Source: Biformimicrobium ophioploci
GTDB taxonomy: Bacteria > Pseudomonadota > Gammaproteobacteria > Pseudomonadales > Cellvibrionaceae
Length of the DNA stretch: 64,000 bases
Assembly: GCF_030270605.1 (NCBI RefSeq)
Contig: NZ_BSYJ01000006.1
Location: 1 to 64,000 of the forward strand
Direction: 5' to 3'
In this document: positions 26,931 to 36,116 of the stretch, piece after piece
How the letters are laid out: each line of letters starts with the position of its first letter
Position numbering within the stretch: position 1 is the first letter of the stretch
The notes under the pieces: generated by a model
Databases searched by the model: none
Told to the model about the DNA's origin: nothing
Seen by the model: only the letters and a program-made list of their open reading frames with translations
Translations under genes and position numbers: made by a program

Positions 26931-27176
26931 TCAGGGGAGCATCAGGTAAATCGTGATCAGGATGCAGGCGATGGCCACAATGCCCCAGATCCACGGCCAC
27001 GCACGGCCTTCCTTCCGGGACTTCACCGATACGCTGTCCATCGGGTCGTGGCCTTCCTGGTCAGGCCCGTAGGTTTCGTCCCGGACAATGTGCAGGTCCG
27101 GATTCAGACCCGGGTCTAAGTTAGCATCCTGGTCAGGGCTCTTGGCGCCCCTCGATGGGTCTTTGTCACTGGTCAT
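26931..27176 (-). CDS. Small membrane-anchored protein in the nar operon
   Basis: About 81 residues from the chosen start MTSDKDPSRG, which has GAGAGG about 9 nt upstream and begins 14 nt after the parvulin stop. The first 55 residues are polar and acidic (PDQDANLDPGLNPDLH, GPDQEGHDPMDS). A single C-terminal transmembrane helix follows (WPWIWGIVAIACILITIYLMLP), so the soluble part probably faces the cytoplasm. I do not recognise a family. Its place between parvulin and narK, on the same strand with tight spacing, suggests a role in nitrate transport or reductase assembly. Confidence 0.65.
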   Translation of the reverse strand: MTSDKDPSRGAKSPDQDANLDPGLNPDLHIVRDETYGPDQEGHDPMDSVSVKSRKEGRAWPWIWGIVAIACILITIYLMLP

Positions 27177-27189
27177 CAGGCGATGCCTC

Positions 27190-28137
27190 TCACTCCGTTG
27201 CAGCCGGATCGATTTGTATGCCTTCGACGCGGCCCTTGCGGGCCAGCGCCACGATATAGTCGGATGCACTGTTTACCCAGGCCCTGGCCTCGAGCATGTC
27301 AGTGATCTTTTCCTGCGCCAGCTCGAACGGCAGTGTCTGCCCGGGAATCTTGTGCAGCAGACGCACGACGTGCCAGCCATAACGGCTGCGCACCGGATGG
27401 GAGGCCGTGCAGCCTTCCCGGAGTTGTTCCAGCACATCCTGCAGGGATTGAGTCAGCTCGCCGCGGCGAACCTGCCCCAGCACCCCACCCTGCTGCCCGG
27501 TGGGGCAGCCCGAATGTTTTTTTGCAGCTTCCGCAAACTGCGACTGGTCATGGCCAACTTCGCCAATCAGCTGTTGTGCCTGCATCTTCGCCGCTTGCCA
27601 GCCATCCTCGCTGTCCTCCGCCGGCTCAATCAGAATGTGTGCGGCCTCGAACAGGTCCGGCGTCCGGAACCTGTGCGTATTCTGATCGTAGTACCTCTGG
27701 CAGGCTTCCTCCGGTACCTCAGCTGCCGCAAGCTGATCCTCCAGCAACGCGCGGATATCTGCGTCTGTTTCGGTTTCAACCCGCTCGACGGAGTCGCTCT
27801 CCGGGCGCCCGGATATGCCCAGCCGGGCAGCCTCCTGTAGCAGTAGCTCACGGATGGCAAGGGCACGCGCCGCACTGACCCATGCAGATTGCGCATCTTC
27901 GGCGCGATGATTCTGCATCTCCCGTGCGATCTGGTCGGGAGATATTTCAATTTTGTTAACCCGCACCGGCCCGGAGATATCAATCTCCTGCTGCTGTGGT
28001 GGCGACCCGCCGCCGCAGCCGCCCGCCTGACACGCGGACGGCATCACCGGCTCAGAAAAGGAGACCGGATCCTGATAGCCGACCTCTTCCGGCGAGGCCT
28101 TGAGCTCTACATAACGAATAGCGTCATCTTTTGACAT
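27190..28137 (-). CDS. Parvulin-type peptidyl-prolyl isomerase of the nar operon (NifM-like)
   Basis: A 315-residue protein. The C-terminal half carries a rotamase (PpiC) domain (FEAAHILIEPAEDSEDG, GGVLGQVRRGEL, YGWHVVRLLHKI), and a helical domain before it fits NifM/PpiC architecture. The N-terminal region has an unusual CQAGGCGGG cluster (two Cys with glycines) near residues 35-45. It is 9 nt after narI, and similar isomerases follow narGHJI in pseudomonads, so a role in nitrate reductase maturation is a reasonable inference. No signal peptide is evident, so it acts in the cytoplasm. Confidence 0.85.
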   Translation of the reverse strand: MSKDDAIRYVELKASPEEVGYQDPVSFSEPVMPSACQAGGCGGGSPPQQQEIDISGPVRVNKIEISPDQIAREMQNHRAEDAQSAWVSAARALAIRELLLQEAARLGISGRPESDSVERVETETDADIRALLEDQLAAAEVPEEACQRYYDQNTHRFRTPDLFEAAHILIEPAEDSEDGWQAAKMQAQQLIGEVGHDQSQFAEAAKKHSGCPTGQQGGVLGQVRRGELTQSLQDVLEQLREGCTASHPVRSRYGWHVVRLLHKIPGQTLPFELAQEKITDMLEARAWVNSASDYIVALARKGRVEGIQIDPAATE

Positions 28138-28146
28138 TGCAGACCT

Positions 28147-28914
28147 TTACTTCGGGGGTTCCGGGCGGGCAATCGGCCCCGCGTCCGGTGCCGCGTGACC
28201 GGGCACATTGGGCCGTGCCTCCCTGCCGAGACGACGGGAGCGAACCACCTGGTACCCCGGGCGCAACAGGTACCCGATGGGCGCACTCCAGATGTGTACC
28301 AGGCGGGAAAACGGTGTAACCAGGAACAGGGTCAGCCCCAGGACTATGTGCAGCTTGTATACCAGCTGTGCATCGATGATCAGGTCGGCCGCCTTGGGAT
28401 CGAACGTCAGCACACCCTGCGCCCAGCCCATGAAGAGCACCATCGCACTGCCATCCATATGGTCGATGGTCCACAAAGTCGTGGCCAGTCCCAGGACAAT
28501 CTGTAGCCACAGCAACAGCAGGATAAGGATGTCCCCGGTAGAGGAACTGCGCCGAATCCTCGGGTCGAACAGGCGCCGGTGGAGCAGCATGCTACAGCCG
28601 ATAAATGCCAGCACGCCGGCGATACCCCCGACCACCAGAGCCATCAGCTGCTTGAAACCATGGCTGATACCGAAGTAGTCGAAAACGCCGATCGGCGTCA
28701 GCAACCCGACGAAATGACCGAACAGCAGAATCAGCACGCCGAGATGGAACAGGTTGGAACCGACCATCAACTGCTTGCGACGCAGGAACTGCGAAGACTG
28801 GGAACGCCAGGAATACTGCCCCTTGTCAAACCGGATGATACTGCCCAGGATCAGAACCGTGAGCGCGACGTAGGGATACCAGCCAAACAACAGGTAATTG
28901 ATGACATCAGCCAT
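28147..28914 (-). CDS. narI: Respiratory nitrate reductase gamma subunit (di-heme b)
   Basis: A 255-residue integral membrane protein with five predicted helices, the first starting INYLLFGWYPYVALTVLILG. Histidines for heme b ligation are in the expected helices (HLGVLILLFGHFVGLL and HIVLGLTLFLVTPFSRLVHIW). It oxidises quinol on the periplasmic side and passes electrons to NarH. Start follows GAGGTG at ideal spacing. It is 11 nt after narJ. Function is confident. Confidence 0.95.
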   Translation of the reverse strand: MADVINYLLFGWYPYVALTVLILGSIIRFDKGQYSWRSQSSQFLRRKQLMVGSNLFHLGVLILLFGHFVGLLTPIGVFDYFGISHGFKQLMALVVGGIAGVLAFIGCSMLLHRRLFDPRIRRSSSTGDILILLLLWLQIVLGLATTLWTIDHMDGSAMVLFMGWAQGVLTFDPKAADLIIDAQLVYKLHIVLGLTLFLVTPFSRLVHIWSAPIGYLLRPGYQVVRSRRLGREARPNVPGHAAPDAGPIARPEPPK

Positions 28915-28925
28915 CGGTGCACCTC

Positions 28926-29618
28926 TTAATTATCACTCGAACTTACGATCAACTTGCCGGCCGCCTTCAACCTGGAAACCAGGCCGCTTTCCGGCTGCAT
29001 GGTGGGCGGCGCAGAGAAAGTGACAGGCTTCTCCTCCCACTCCTCGTCTGCCGTGGGCGTGTCAGCGGTCCGCTCGCGTTGCAGCAACTCCTGCACCGCT
29101 TCCATATCCGGCTTGTCCCCGGCCAGGTAGGTAAGCAGCTGGAACACTCCGGCATAGTCAGAGTCCCGCTGCTTCAACCGCTCCTCCAGCGCCACAAAAA
29201 CATGCGCCGGATGCGACAACCAGTCCCGCCCTTGCTCGATGGGCAGGCAGGAAACAAACTCCAGGAACAGCGGGATAAAGTCCGGCAGTTCTTCTGTAAC
29301 CATGTAAAAACCGTGCTCGGCATACTCCTCGCCCAGGTTGATCATGGCCTGGCCTCGCTCACGGCTTTCGCCATGGATGTGCTCGAAGACATGCAGGGAC
29401 AGAGCCCTGGAACTGTCGAACAACCCGGAATATTCGATTTGCAGGTCCAGCAGTGAAGACTGCTCTATCCGCTGCAGCAGCGGCATAATCGCAGCGCGGT
29501 CACGCTTTTTCAGCAGCGGCTCGGTCTCGATGACCTGCCGCAACTCGGCGATATGGGTTTTCAGCGGTCCGCCGGGGTAGCTCAGCAGCATCGCCAGCGC
29601 ACGCAAAGTACTTTTCAT
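28926..29618 (-). CDS. narJ: Nitrate reductase molybdenum cofactor assembly chaperone
   Basis: A 230-residue all-helical protein of the NarJ/TorD family. It begins MKSTLRALAMLLSYPG, as NarJ does, and contains the conserved SRERGQAMINLGEEYAEHGF. It binds apo-NarG, helps insert the Mo-bis-MGD cofactor and is not part of the final enzyme. Its start overlaps the narH stop by one base (TGATG), so the two are coupled in translation. Function is confident. Confidence 0.94.
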   Translation of the reverse strand: MKSTLRALAMLLSYPGGPLKTHIAELRQVIETEPLLKKRDRAAIMPLLQRIEQSSLLDLQIEYSGLFDSSRALSLHVFEHIHGESRERGQAMINLGEEYAEHGFYMVTEELPDFIPLFLEFVSCLPIEQGRDWLSHPAHVFVALEERLKQRDSDYAGVFQLLTYLAGDKPDMEAVQELLQRERTADTPTADEEWEEKPVTFSAPPTMQPESGLVSRLKAAGKLIVSSSDN

Positions 29619-31144
29619 CAGGAAACGTCCGTGTAGGGTTTGGGCGGCATGCGTTTGGGGCCGCCGAAAATGTCCTTGTGCTTGCTCTTGCCATTGTGAG
29701 GCTCGGTAAAGGCAAAGCCCGCGTTCCCCCGGAGGTTGTAGGCGTTCTCATCCCACTCGCGGTGGTTGGTGGGGATCACATAGCGATCCTCATACGCCGC
29801 CAACGCCATATAGCGATACATTTCCTCGATGGCATCGCTGTCGAGGCCCACCGCCGTGGCAATCGCTTCGTTGGTTACGCCGTCCACAGTCTTGCTGCGC
29901 ATATAGGCGCGCATGGCCAGCATTCTTTCCAGCGCCTTCGCAACCGGTGCTTCATCTCCCGCCGTCAGCAGGTTGGCGAGATAGCGCAACGGAATCCGCA
30001 GGGATTGCACATCGGGCATGCCGTGGTTGACAGCAATCTTGCCAGCCTCTGCGGCGGACTGTATTGGTGACAGTGGCGGGATATACCAGACCATGGGTAG
30101 GGTGCGGTATTCCGGATGCAGCGGGAAAGCCACCTCCCAGTCCATCACCATCTTGTAGACCGGGGACTCTTGCGCTGCGTCCAGCCATGCACGGGGTACC
30201 CCATCCCGGTAGGCCTGCGCCTGCACTTCCGGGTCACTCGGATCCAGGAAAATTTTGCGCTGCGCTTCGTACAGATCCTTCTCGTTCTCGACCGATGCAG
30301 CTTCCTCGATCCGGTCTGCGTCATACAACATCACACCAAGATAGCGGATCCGCCCAACACAGGTTTCCGAACAGACCGTCGGCATGCCGGCCTCGATGCG
30401 TGGATAACAGAAAATACACTTCTCGGACTTTCCGCTGGACCAGTTGTAGTAGATTTTCTTGTAGGGGCAACCGGAAACGCACATGCGCCAGCCCCGGCAC
30501 TTGTCTTGGTCGATCAGTACAATGCCATCCTCTTCGCGCTTGTAGATGGCGCCCGACGGGCAGGACGCGACACAGGACGGGTTCAGGCAGTGCTCGCACA
30601 GGCGCGGCAGATACATGAGAAAGGTCTTCTCAAACTGCCCGTAAATCTCTTTCTCTATGCCGGAAAAGTTATAGTCCTGGGAACGCTTCCTGAACTCACC
30701 GCCAAGATCATCTTCCCAGTTACCACTCCATTCGATTTTCTTAAGGACCTCCCCGGTCACGAGAGAGCGTGGCTTCGCCGAGGGCTGCGCCTGCAGTTCC
30801 GGTGCTTTCTGTAACCAGTCGTACTCGAACGTGTAAGGCTCGTAGAAATCGTCGATTTCCGGCAGATCCGGATTGGCGAAGATATTTGCCAGGAAGCGCC
30901 ACTTGGAGCCCCCTTTTGGCTGAATTTTGCCGTTCTTTTTGCGGATCCAGCCGCCGTTCCAGCGCTCCTGGTTTTCCCAGTCTTTCGGATAGCCTACGCC
31001 TGGCTTGGACTCGACATTGTTAAACCATGCGTATTCGACCCCCTCACGGTTTGTCCATACGTTCTTGCACGTAATTGAACAGGTGTGGCAACCAATACAC
31101 TTGTCGAGATTCAACACCATCCCGATCTGCGCTCGGACCTTCAT
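29618..31144 (-). CDS. narH: Respiratory nitrate reductase beta subunit
   Basis: A 508-residue iron-sulfur protein. The N-terminal cluster motif is CIGCHTCSITCKNVW. Further clusters are CEHCLNPSCVASCP, CRGWRMCVSGCP and 'KCIFCYPRIEAGMPTVC'. The Trp in CRGWRMC replaces a Cys and matches the known [3Fe-4S] site of NarH. It shuttles electrons from NarI hemes to NarG. It follows narG by 90 nt and overlaps narJ by one base. Confidence 0.97.
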   Translation of the reverse strand: MKVRAQIGMVLNLDKCIGCHTCSITCKNVWTNREGVEYAWFNNVESKPGVGYPKDWENQERWNGGWIRKKNGKIQPKGGSKWRFLANIFANPDLPEIDDFYEPYTFEYDWLQKAPELQAQPSAKPRSLVTGEVLKKIEWSGNWEDDLGGEFRKRSQDYNFSGIEKEIYGQFEKTFLMYLPRLCEHCLNPSCVASCPSGAIYKREEDGIVLIDQDKCRGWRMCVSGCPYKKIYYNWSSGKSEKCIFCYPRIEAGMPTVCSETCVGRIRYLGVMLYDADRIEEAASVENEKDLYEAQRKIFLDPSDPEVQAQAYRDGVPRAWLDAAQESPVYKMVMDWEVAFPLHPEYRTLPMVWYIPPLSPIQSAAEAGKIAVNHGMPDVQSLRIPLRYLANLLTAGDEAPVAKALERMLAMRAYMRSKTVDGVTNEAIATAVGLDSDAIEEMYRYMALAAYEDRYVIPTNHREWDENAYNLRGNAGFAFTEPHNGKSKHKDIFGGPKRMPPKPYTDVS

Positions 31145-31234
31145 CGCACCTTCCTGTGCCGCTGTGGCTCGAAACCTATTTCCATTTTTGCCAGAACCGT
31201 TTACTGGAAAACGGCCTGGCGCTACCGGCAGGGC

Positions 31235-34200
31235 TCACTTTTCGAGCGCCTGCACTTCCTTGTCAAACCAGTTGATTTCATTCATTTTCCGTACAATGAC
31301 AAACTGGTCCCGGTTGGCACCGACGGTGCCGTAGTAATTAAAACCCCACGCCATCTGGCAATAGCCGCCGATCATATGGGTCGGCTTCATATTGACCCGC
31401 GTCACTGAGTTATGGATACCGCCGCGCTGCCCGGTCACTTCCGAGCCCACGGTATTCACGATTTTTTCCTGTGCGTGGTACATGATGGCGGAGCCGGGCA
31501 TGATCCTTTGCGATACGATGGCGCGGGCTGTCAGGGAGCCGTTGATATTGAAGGCTTCGATCCAGTCGTTGTCTTCGATACCGGCTTCCGCCGCGTCATC
31601 CTCACTGATCCAGACAACCGGCCCGCCCCTGCTGAGGCTCAGCATGATCAGGTTTTCCGTGTAGGTGGAGTGAATCCCCCACTTCTGGTGTGGCGTCAGG
31701 ATATTCAGCTGGATTTCAGGGTTGCCGTTGGACAGCTTGCCCATTACCTGCTTCACAGAGCGCGTGTCGATGGGCGGGCGCCAGGTGACAAAGCCCTCAC
31801 CGAAAGCCAGCATCCAGGCATGATCCATATACAGGTGCTGGCGTCCCGTCAGGGTCCGCCAAGGAATCAACTCATGCACATTGGTCCAATTGGAGGTATA
31901 GGAAACATGCTCGCTTTCTATACCGGACCAGGTCGGCGAGGAGATGATCTTGCGCGGCTGCGCAACCACATCACGGAAGCGGATCTTTTCCTCCTCCTTG
32001 CCTTCCGCCAGATGATGGTGATCCCGGCCTGTACTCTTGCCCAGGGCTTCCCATGCCTTGACGGCCACCTCGCCGTTGGTTTCCGGGGCCAGCATCAGGA
32101 TGGCTTCGCAGGCTTCAATATCAGTCTCGATTTTGGGGCGCCCGGCAAAGACGCCGTCCTTGTGCACGCCATTCAGTTCGCGAAGGTTCTTGACCTCGGT
32201 TTCCGTATTCCAGCTAAGGCCCTTGCCGCCATTACCCTTGCTTTCCAGTTCCGGCCCCAGGCTGATAAAGCGCTCATAAGTCTGCGGGAAGTTGCGCTCC
32301 ACCACCGCGATATTTGCCATGGTGCGCCCCGGTACCGGCTCGCACTCGCCGCGCTTCCAGTCCAGTGGCTGGTAAGGCTGGGCGATCTCCCCCGGCGTGT
32401 CGTGCAGGATCGGTGTCATCACCACATCCTCCTCCACGCCAAGGATTTCCGGGCAAACTTCGGAGAATTTCTCGGCAATGCTCTTGAAAATTTCCCAGTC
32501 GCTGCGACATTCCCACACTGGTTCAACCGCTGCAGTCAGCGGGTGAATAAACGGATGCATGTCAGAGGTGTTGAGGTCATGCTTTTCATACCAGGTTGCC
32601 GTTGGCAGCACGATGTCGCAGTAGAGACTGGTGGTCGACATCCTGAAATCGATATTGACCATCAGATCCAGCTTGCCGCTGGGCGCCTCTTCATGCCAGG
32701 CCACCTCTTCCGGCCGGCCCGCCTCGTCGCTGTTTTCCGTACCCACCACACCGTGCAGAGAACCCACGAAGTGCTTCAGGAAATATTCATGCCCCTTACC
32801 ACTGGCCCCCAGCACATTGGAGCGCCAGAAGAACATGTTGCGCGGCCAGTTTTCCGGGCTGTCCGGGTCTTCGCAGGCAAATGACAGTTCGCCGGATTTG
32901 AGCATCTCCGGGATGGCCTCCGCGGCCTTGACGCCGGCTGCTTTAAGCTTCTTCGCCAGCGCGATCGGGTTTTCCTTTAGTTGCGGCGCCGAGGGTAGCC
33001 AGCCCATCCTCTCGGCGCGCACGTTGTAGTCGATGATGGATTGATGCCAGTCCCCCTCCGGCGCGAGCGGGGAGAGAATGTCCGAGACCTTAAGAGATTC
33101 GTAACGCCACTGGTCAGTGTGGGCATAGAAGAACGAGGTACCGTTCATCTGCCGTGGCGGGCGATTCCAGTCCAATGCAAATGCCAATGGCAGCCATCCG
33201 GTCTGAGGGCGCAGCTTTTCCTGGCCAACATAGTGGGCCCATCCGCCACCGGACTTACCGCAACAGCCGCACATCACCAGCAGGGAGATGATGCCGCGAT
33301 AATTCATATCCATGTGATACCAGTGATTCAGGCCGGCCCCCAGAATCACCATGGAGCGTCCTTCCGTCACCTCCGCATTGGTCGCGAATTCCCGCGCGAC
33401 ATGGACGATGTCGTCGCGGCGCACACCACAGACGGATTCCGCCCAGGCAGGCGAGAAGGGCACGTCATCGTCAAACGTAGTCGCGACATTGTCGCCACCA
33501 AAACCGCGATCCACACCGTAATTCGCCAGAAACAGGTCAAAGGTGGAAGCGACTCGGCAGGGGCCCTCTTTCAGATCCACCGTCATCACAGGAATCCTGC
33601 GTTCCAGTACCTCATCATGCGCGGTGCTGTTGAAGGTCTCCGGTGCCTCACCCCCGAAGTACGGAAAGGCCACCGCTTCCCGTGCGTCGGTAACCGCGTC
33701 CAGGCTCAGGCGCAGGCGCGTATCGTTGCCGGCGCCGTCTTTCTCCTCGAGATTCCACTTACCCTGCTCTCCCCAGCGAAAACCGGCACTGCCGGCAGGA
33801 CAGACGATCTTTCCGCTCTTTTCATCGAACGCCACCGGCTTCCAGTCCGGGTTGTTGCTTTCGCCCAGCGCGCCATCGAAATCGGCTGCGCGCAACAGCC
33901 GGTCTGGCACCAGCCGCCCGTCGCGTTCCACCAGCTTGACCAGGAATGGCATGTCCGTATAGCGGCGGGCATAGTCGTCAAAGTACGGCACCTGGCGCTT
34001 CACATAGAACTCGGTAAGCACTACATGACCCATGGCCAGCGCCAGCGCAGCATCAGTGCCCTGCTTGGGGTGCAGCCAGATGTCCGCAAACTTGGACGCC
34101 TCGCTGTAGTCCGGCGACACCACCACGCTCTTGGTGCCCTTGTAACGCACCTCGGTATAGAAATGCGCGTCCGGTGAACGGGTCTGCGGAATATTGGAAC

Positions 34201-34954
34201 CCCACACCAACAGGTAACCGGAGTTGTACCAATCGGCGCTTTCCGGGACGTCGGTCTGCTCGCCCCAGGTCTGCGGTGACGACGGCGGCAGGTCGCAATA
34301 CCAGTCATAGAAACTGAGCAGCACGCCACCGATCAGGGACAGGTAACGGCTGCCTGCGGCATACGACACCATCGACATGGCCGGAATCGGGGAGAAGCCC
34401 GCAACCCGGTCCGGGCCGTATTTTTCGATGGTATAGGCGTTTGCAGCGGCAATCAGTTCGGTGATCTCACTCCAGCAAGCACGCACGAATCCACCGCGCC
34501 CGCGCCGGGAAATCCAACTATCCCTCGCCGGCGATTCGACGATACTGCGCCACGCAGCCACCGGCGACATTGATTTGCGCGCTTCGCGCCACGCCTCGAT
34601 CATCTGCGCACGAACCAGCGGATACTTGACCCGGGTGCCGGAATACAGATACCAGCTGTAACTGGCGCCGCGCGGGCAGCCCCTTGGCTCGTGGTTGGGA
34701 AGATCGGGGCGTGTGCGCGGGTAGTCCGTCTGCTGGGTTTCCCAGGTAACGATTCCGCCCTTTACATAGATTTTCCAGGAACAGGAACCGGTGCAATTTA
34801 CGCCGTGGGTAGAGCGGACGATCTTGTCGGCTGCCCAGCGCTTGCGATAGGCGTCTTCCCAATCGCGCGATTCATCGGTTGCGATGCCATGTCCGCCAGA
34901 GAAGGATTCGTTTTTTTGACGAAAGAACGTTAGACGATCGAGGAAGTGACTCAT
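31235..34954 (-). CDS. narG: Respiratory nitrate reductase alpha subunit (Mo-bis-MGD)
   Basis: About 1239 residues from MSHFLDRLTFFRQK, which aligns with the E. coli NarG start. The N-terminal FeS motif is in STHGVNCTGSCSWKIYVKGG, and the Mo-coordinating aspartate lies in the conserved ESADWYNSGYLLVWGSN. It reduces nitrate to nitrite on the cytoplasmic side. An upstream ATG/TTG extension of 24 residues at 35026 is rejected because it is absent from homologs. It is the first gene of narG-H-J-I-ppi-membrane-narK. Function is confident. Confidence 0.97.
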   Translation of the reverse strand: MSHFLDRLTFFRQKNESFSGGHGIATDESRDWEDAYRKRWAADKIVRSTHGVNCTGSCSWKIYVKGGIVTWETQQTDYPRTRPDLPNHEPRGCPRGASYSWYLYSGTRVKYPLVRAQMIEAWREARKSMSPVAAWRSIVESPARDSWISRRGRGGFVRACWSEITELIAAANAYTIEKYGPDRVAGFSPIPAMSMVSYAAGSRYLSLIGGVLLSFYDWYCDLPPSSPQTWGEQTDVPESADWYNSGYLLVWGSNIPQTRSPDAHFYTEVRYKGTKSVVVSPDYSEASKFADIWLHPKQGTDAALALAMGHVVLTEFYVKRQVPYFDDYARRYTDMPFLVKLVERDGRLVPDRLLRAADFDGALGESNNPDWKPVAFDEKSGKIVCPAGSAGFRWGEQGKWNLEEKDGAGNDTRLRLSLDAVTDAREAVAFPYFGGEAPETFNSTAHDEVLERRIPVMTVDLKEGPCRVASTFDLFLANYGVDRGFGGDNVATTFDDDVPFSPAWAESVCGVRRDDIVHVAREFATNAEVTEGRSMVILGAGLNHWYHMDMNYRGIISLLVMCGCCGKSGGGWAHYVGQEKLRPQTGWLPLAFALDWNRPPRQMNGTSFFYAHTDQWRYESLKVSDILSPLAPEGDWHQSIIDYNVRAERMGWLPSAPQLKENPIALAKKLKAAGVKAAEAIPEMLKSGELSFACEDPDSPENWPRNMFFWRSNVLGASGKGHEYFLKHFVGSLHGVVGTENSDEAGRPEEVAWHEEAPSGKLDLMVNIDFRMSTTSLYCDIVLPTATWYEKHDLNTSDMHPFIHPLTAAVEPVWECRSDWEIFKSIAEKFSEVCPEILGVEEDVVMTPILHDTPGEIAQPYQPLDWKRGECEPVPGRTMANIAVVERNFPQTYERFISLGPELESKGNGGKGLSWNTETEVKNLRELNGVHKDGVFAGRPKIETDIEACEAILMLAPETNGEVAVKAWEALGKSTGRDHHHLAEGKEEEKIRFRDVVAQPRKIISSPTWSGIESEHVSYTSNWTNVHELIPWRTLTGRQHLYMDHAWMLAFGEGFVTWRPPIDTRSVKQVMGKLSNGNPEIQLNILTPHQKWGIHSTYTENLIMLSLSRGGPVVWISEDDAAEAGIEDNDWIEAFNINGSLTARAIVSQRIMPGSAIMYHAQEKIVNTVGSEVTGQRGGIHNSVTRVNMKPTHMIGGYCQMAWGFNYYGTVGANRDQFVIVRKMNEINWFDKEVQALEK

Positions 34955-34997
34955 CGGCGGCCTGTCCGTGGAAATTTGTTTTAAATAGTCAACAAAA

Positions 34998-35026
34998 AAC
35001 CTAGTTAGGCACTTTAGTACTGTCAA
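34998..35026 (-). promoter_or_regulatory. Candidate narG promoter
   Basis: On the minus strand TTGACA is followed after 17 nt by TAGGTT, giving a possible -35/-10 pair that would start transcription about 36 nt upstream of the narG ATG. The -10 is weak, which would fit an activated promoter. No good FNR box was found at the expected upstream position. Confidence 0.3.
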
Positions 35027-35112
35027 AGCGGATCGGGGTCGAAATAAAAAAATGCACCGGAAGCAACCACAGCCGCGATATCCCGGGCCAGCAACACTGC
35101 CACTTCAGTGTT

Positions 35113-35991
35113 TCAGCGATGGGTAGACTGCCGATACATTGAGGGCGCCAGTCCTGTCGTCTTTTTAAAGAGTCGCGAAAAATACAAGGGGTCATCGTAA
35201 CCCAACTGGTCGGAAATCTGCCCGACACTCAGGCCAGTACTGTCCAGCAGGTAGCAGGCGTGCTCGATCTTCAGATGCGCAAAGTGCTGCAACGGCGTAT
35301 ATCCGGTCAGCTCCTTGTATTTGCGGGCGAAGTGATACTTCGAGAGGTTCCCCACAGCAGCCAGTTCATCCAGGGTCAGGACCTGATCAACGTTCTCCAG
35401 CATGTAGCTGCGAATGGCCTCGAAATCGAAATTCTTCTGCATCCTGACGCGTTTCTTTCTCAGACGCGCCAGCAGGGTCAGGATCTGTCGAAGCTGGTTC
35501 GCGCAATGCACGAATGCGGTCTTGCCATAACCGGTTCTGGCGATACTGAGCAGGGACTTGAAACTGGAAACCAGAGCCGGATCAGCAGTCCCCTTGAGTA
35601 CAGGCAGGTTATCCAGCAGACCGATGTGGCGAACAAATTCTTCAGCAAGCTGTCCCCTGAAATGACACCAGAAGATACTCCACGGCTCAGAGCTATCCGC
35701 ATGATACTTATGCGCCATTCCGCGTGGCAGCAACAGAATATCCCCCTGCCCCACCGATCCCCTGAAGTGGTCGGTGATGACCTCACCCGAGCCTTTCTCG
35801 CAATAGATCAACAGAAAGTCATCATGGCTTGCGCGACTCATTGCATGCCCTTCTGCCCTTGGGTAGTACCCGATTGCTGTCGGGTAGCACTCCCGTGTCA
35901 ATACATGCCTGTCGAGGTGGTCGAGGATGAATCGGGGCACCAAAAAGCGCAGTCCCTGTTCCGGTAGCGGCCATGCCGATGGCTTACTCAT
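35113..35991 (-). CDS. mmsR: AraC-family regulator, probable MmsR
   Basis: About 292 residues. A cupin-like N-terminal domain (residues 30-110) carries GQGDILLLPRGMAHKYHAD, and the C-terminal 100 residues hold two helix-turn-helix motifs (LDELAAVGNLSKYHFARKYK and LSVGQISDQLGYDDPLYFSR). It is transcribed divergently from mmsA with a 125-bp promoter region between, as in Pseudomonas mmsR-mmsAB, so it is likely the activator of the valine pathway operon. The ATG at 35991 is preferred to one at 36096. The ligand (3-hydroxyisobutyrate or related) is known from the family, not read here. Confidence 0.88.
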   Translation of the reverse strand: MSKPSAWPLPEQGLRFLVPRFILDHLDRHVLTRECYPTAIGYYPRAEGHAMSRASHDDFLLIYCEKGSGEVITDHFRGSVGQGDILLLPRGMAHKYHADSSEPWSIFWCHFRGQLAEEFVRHIGLLDNLPVLKGTADPALVSSFKSLLSIARTGYGKTAFVHCANQLRQILTLLARLRKKRVRMQKNFDFEAIRSYMLENVDQVLTLDELAAVGNLSKYHFARKYKELTGYTPLQHFAHLKIEHACYLLDSTGLSVGQISDQLGYDDPLYFSRLFKKTTGLAPSMYRQSTHR

Positions 35992-36116
35992 AGCGTGTCG
36001 TTCTTTTTGTTGAGCTAACAGCAATATAATCCATATATCGCGCAATTTATTCAATGGCTGCCTCAACCAGGTTCGATAAAGTGCTGGTAAAACCATTCAA
36101 ATAAATGAGGCAAGTC

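Noticed and set aside
31412-32884. Long open frame on the plus strand opposite narG (about 490 codons)
   Set aside because: It is antisense to a clear narG frame, has a His- and Arg-rich composition typical of GC-rich shadow frames, and no family pattern or ribosome site.
34978-34993. FNR-like box before narG (TTGAC, four bases, TAAAA on minus strand)
   Set aside because: The right half does not match the FNR half-site and it would overlap the inferred transcription start rather than lie near -41, so it is not good evidence for anaerobic activation.
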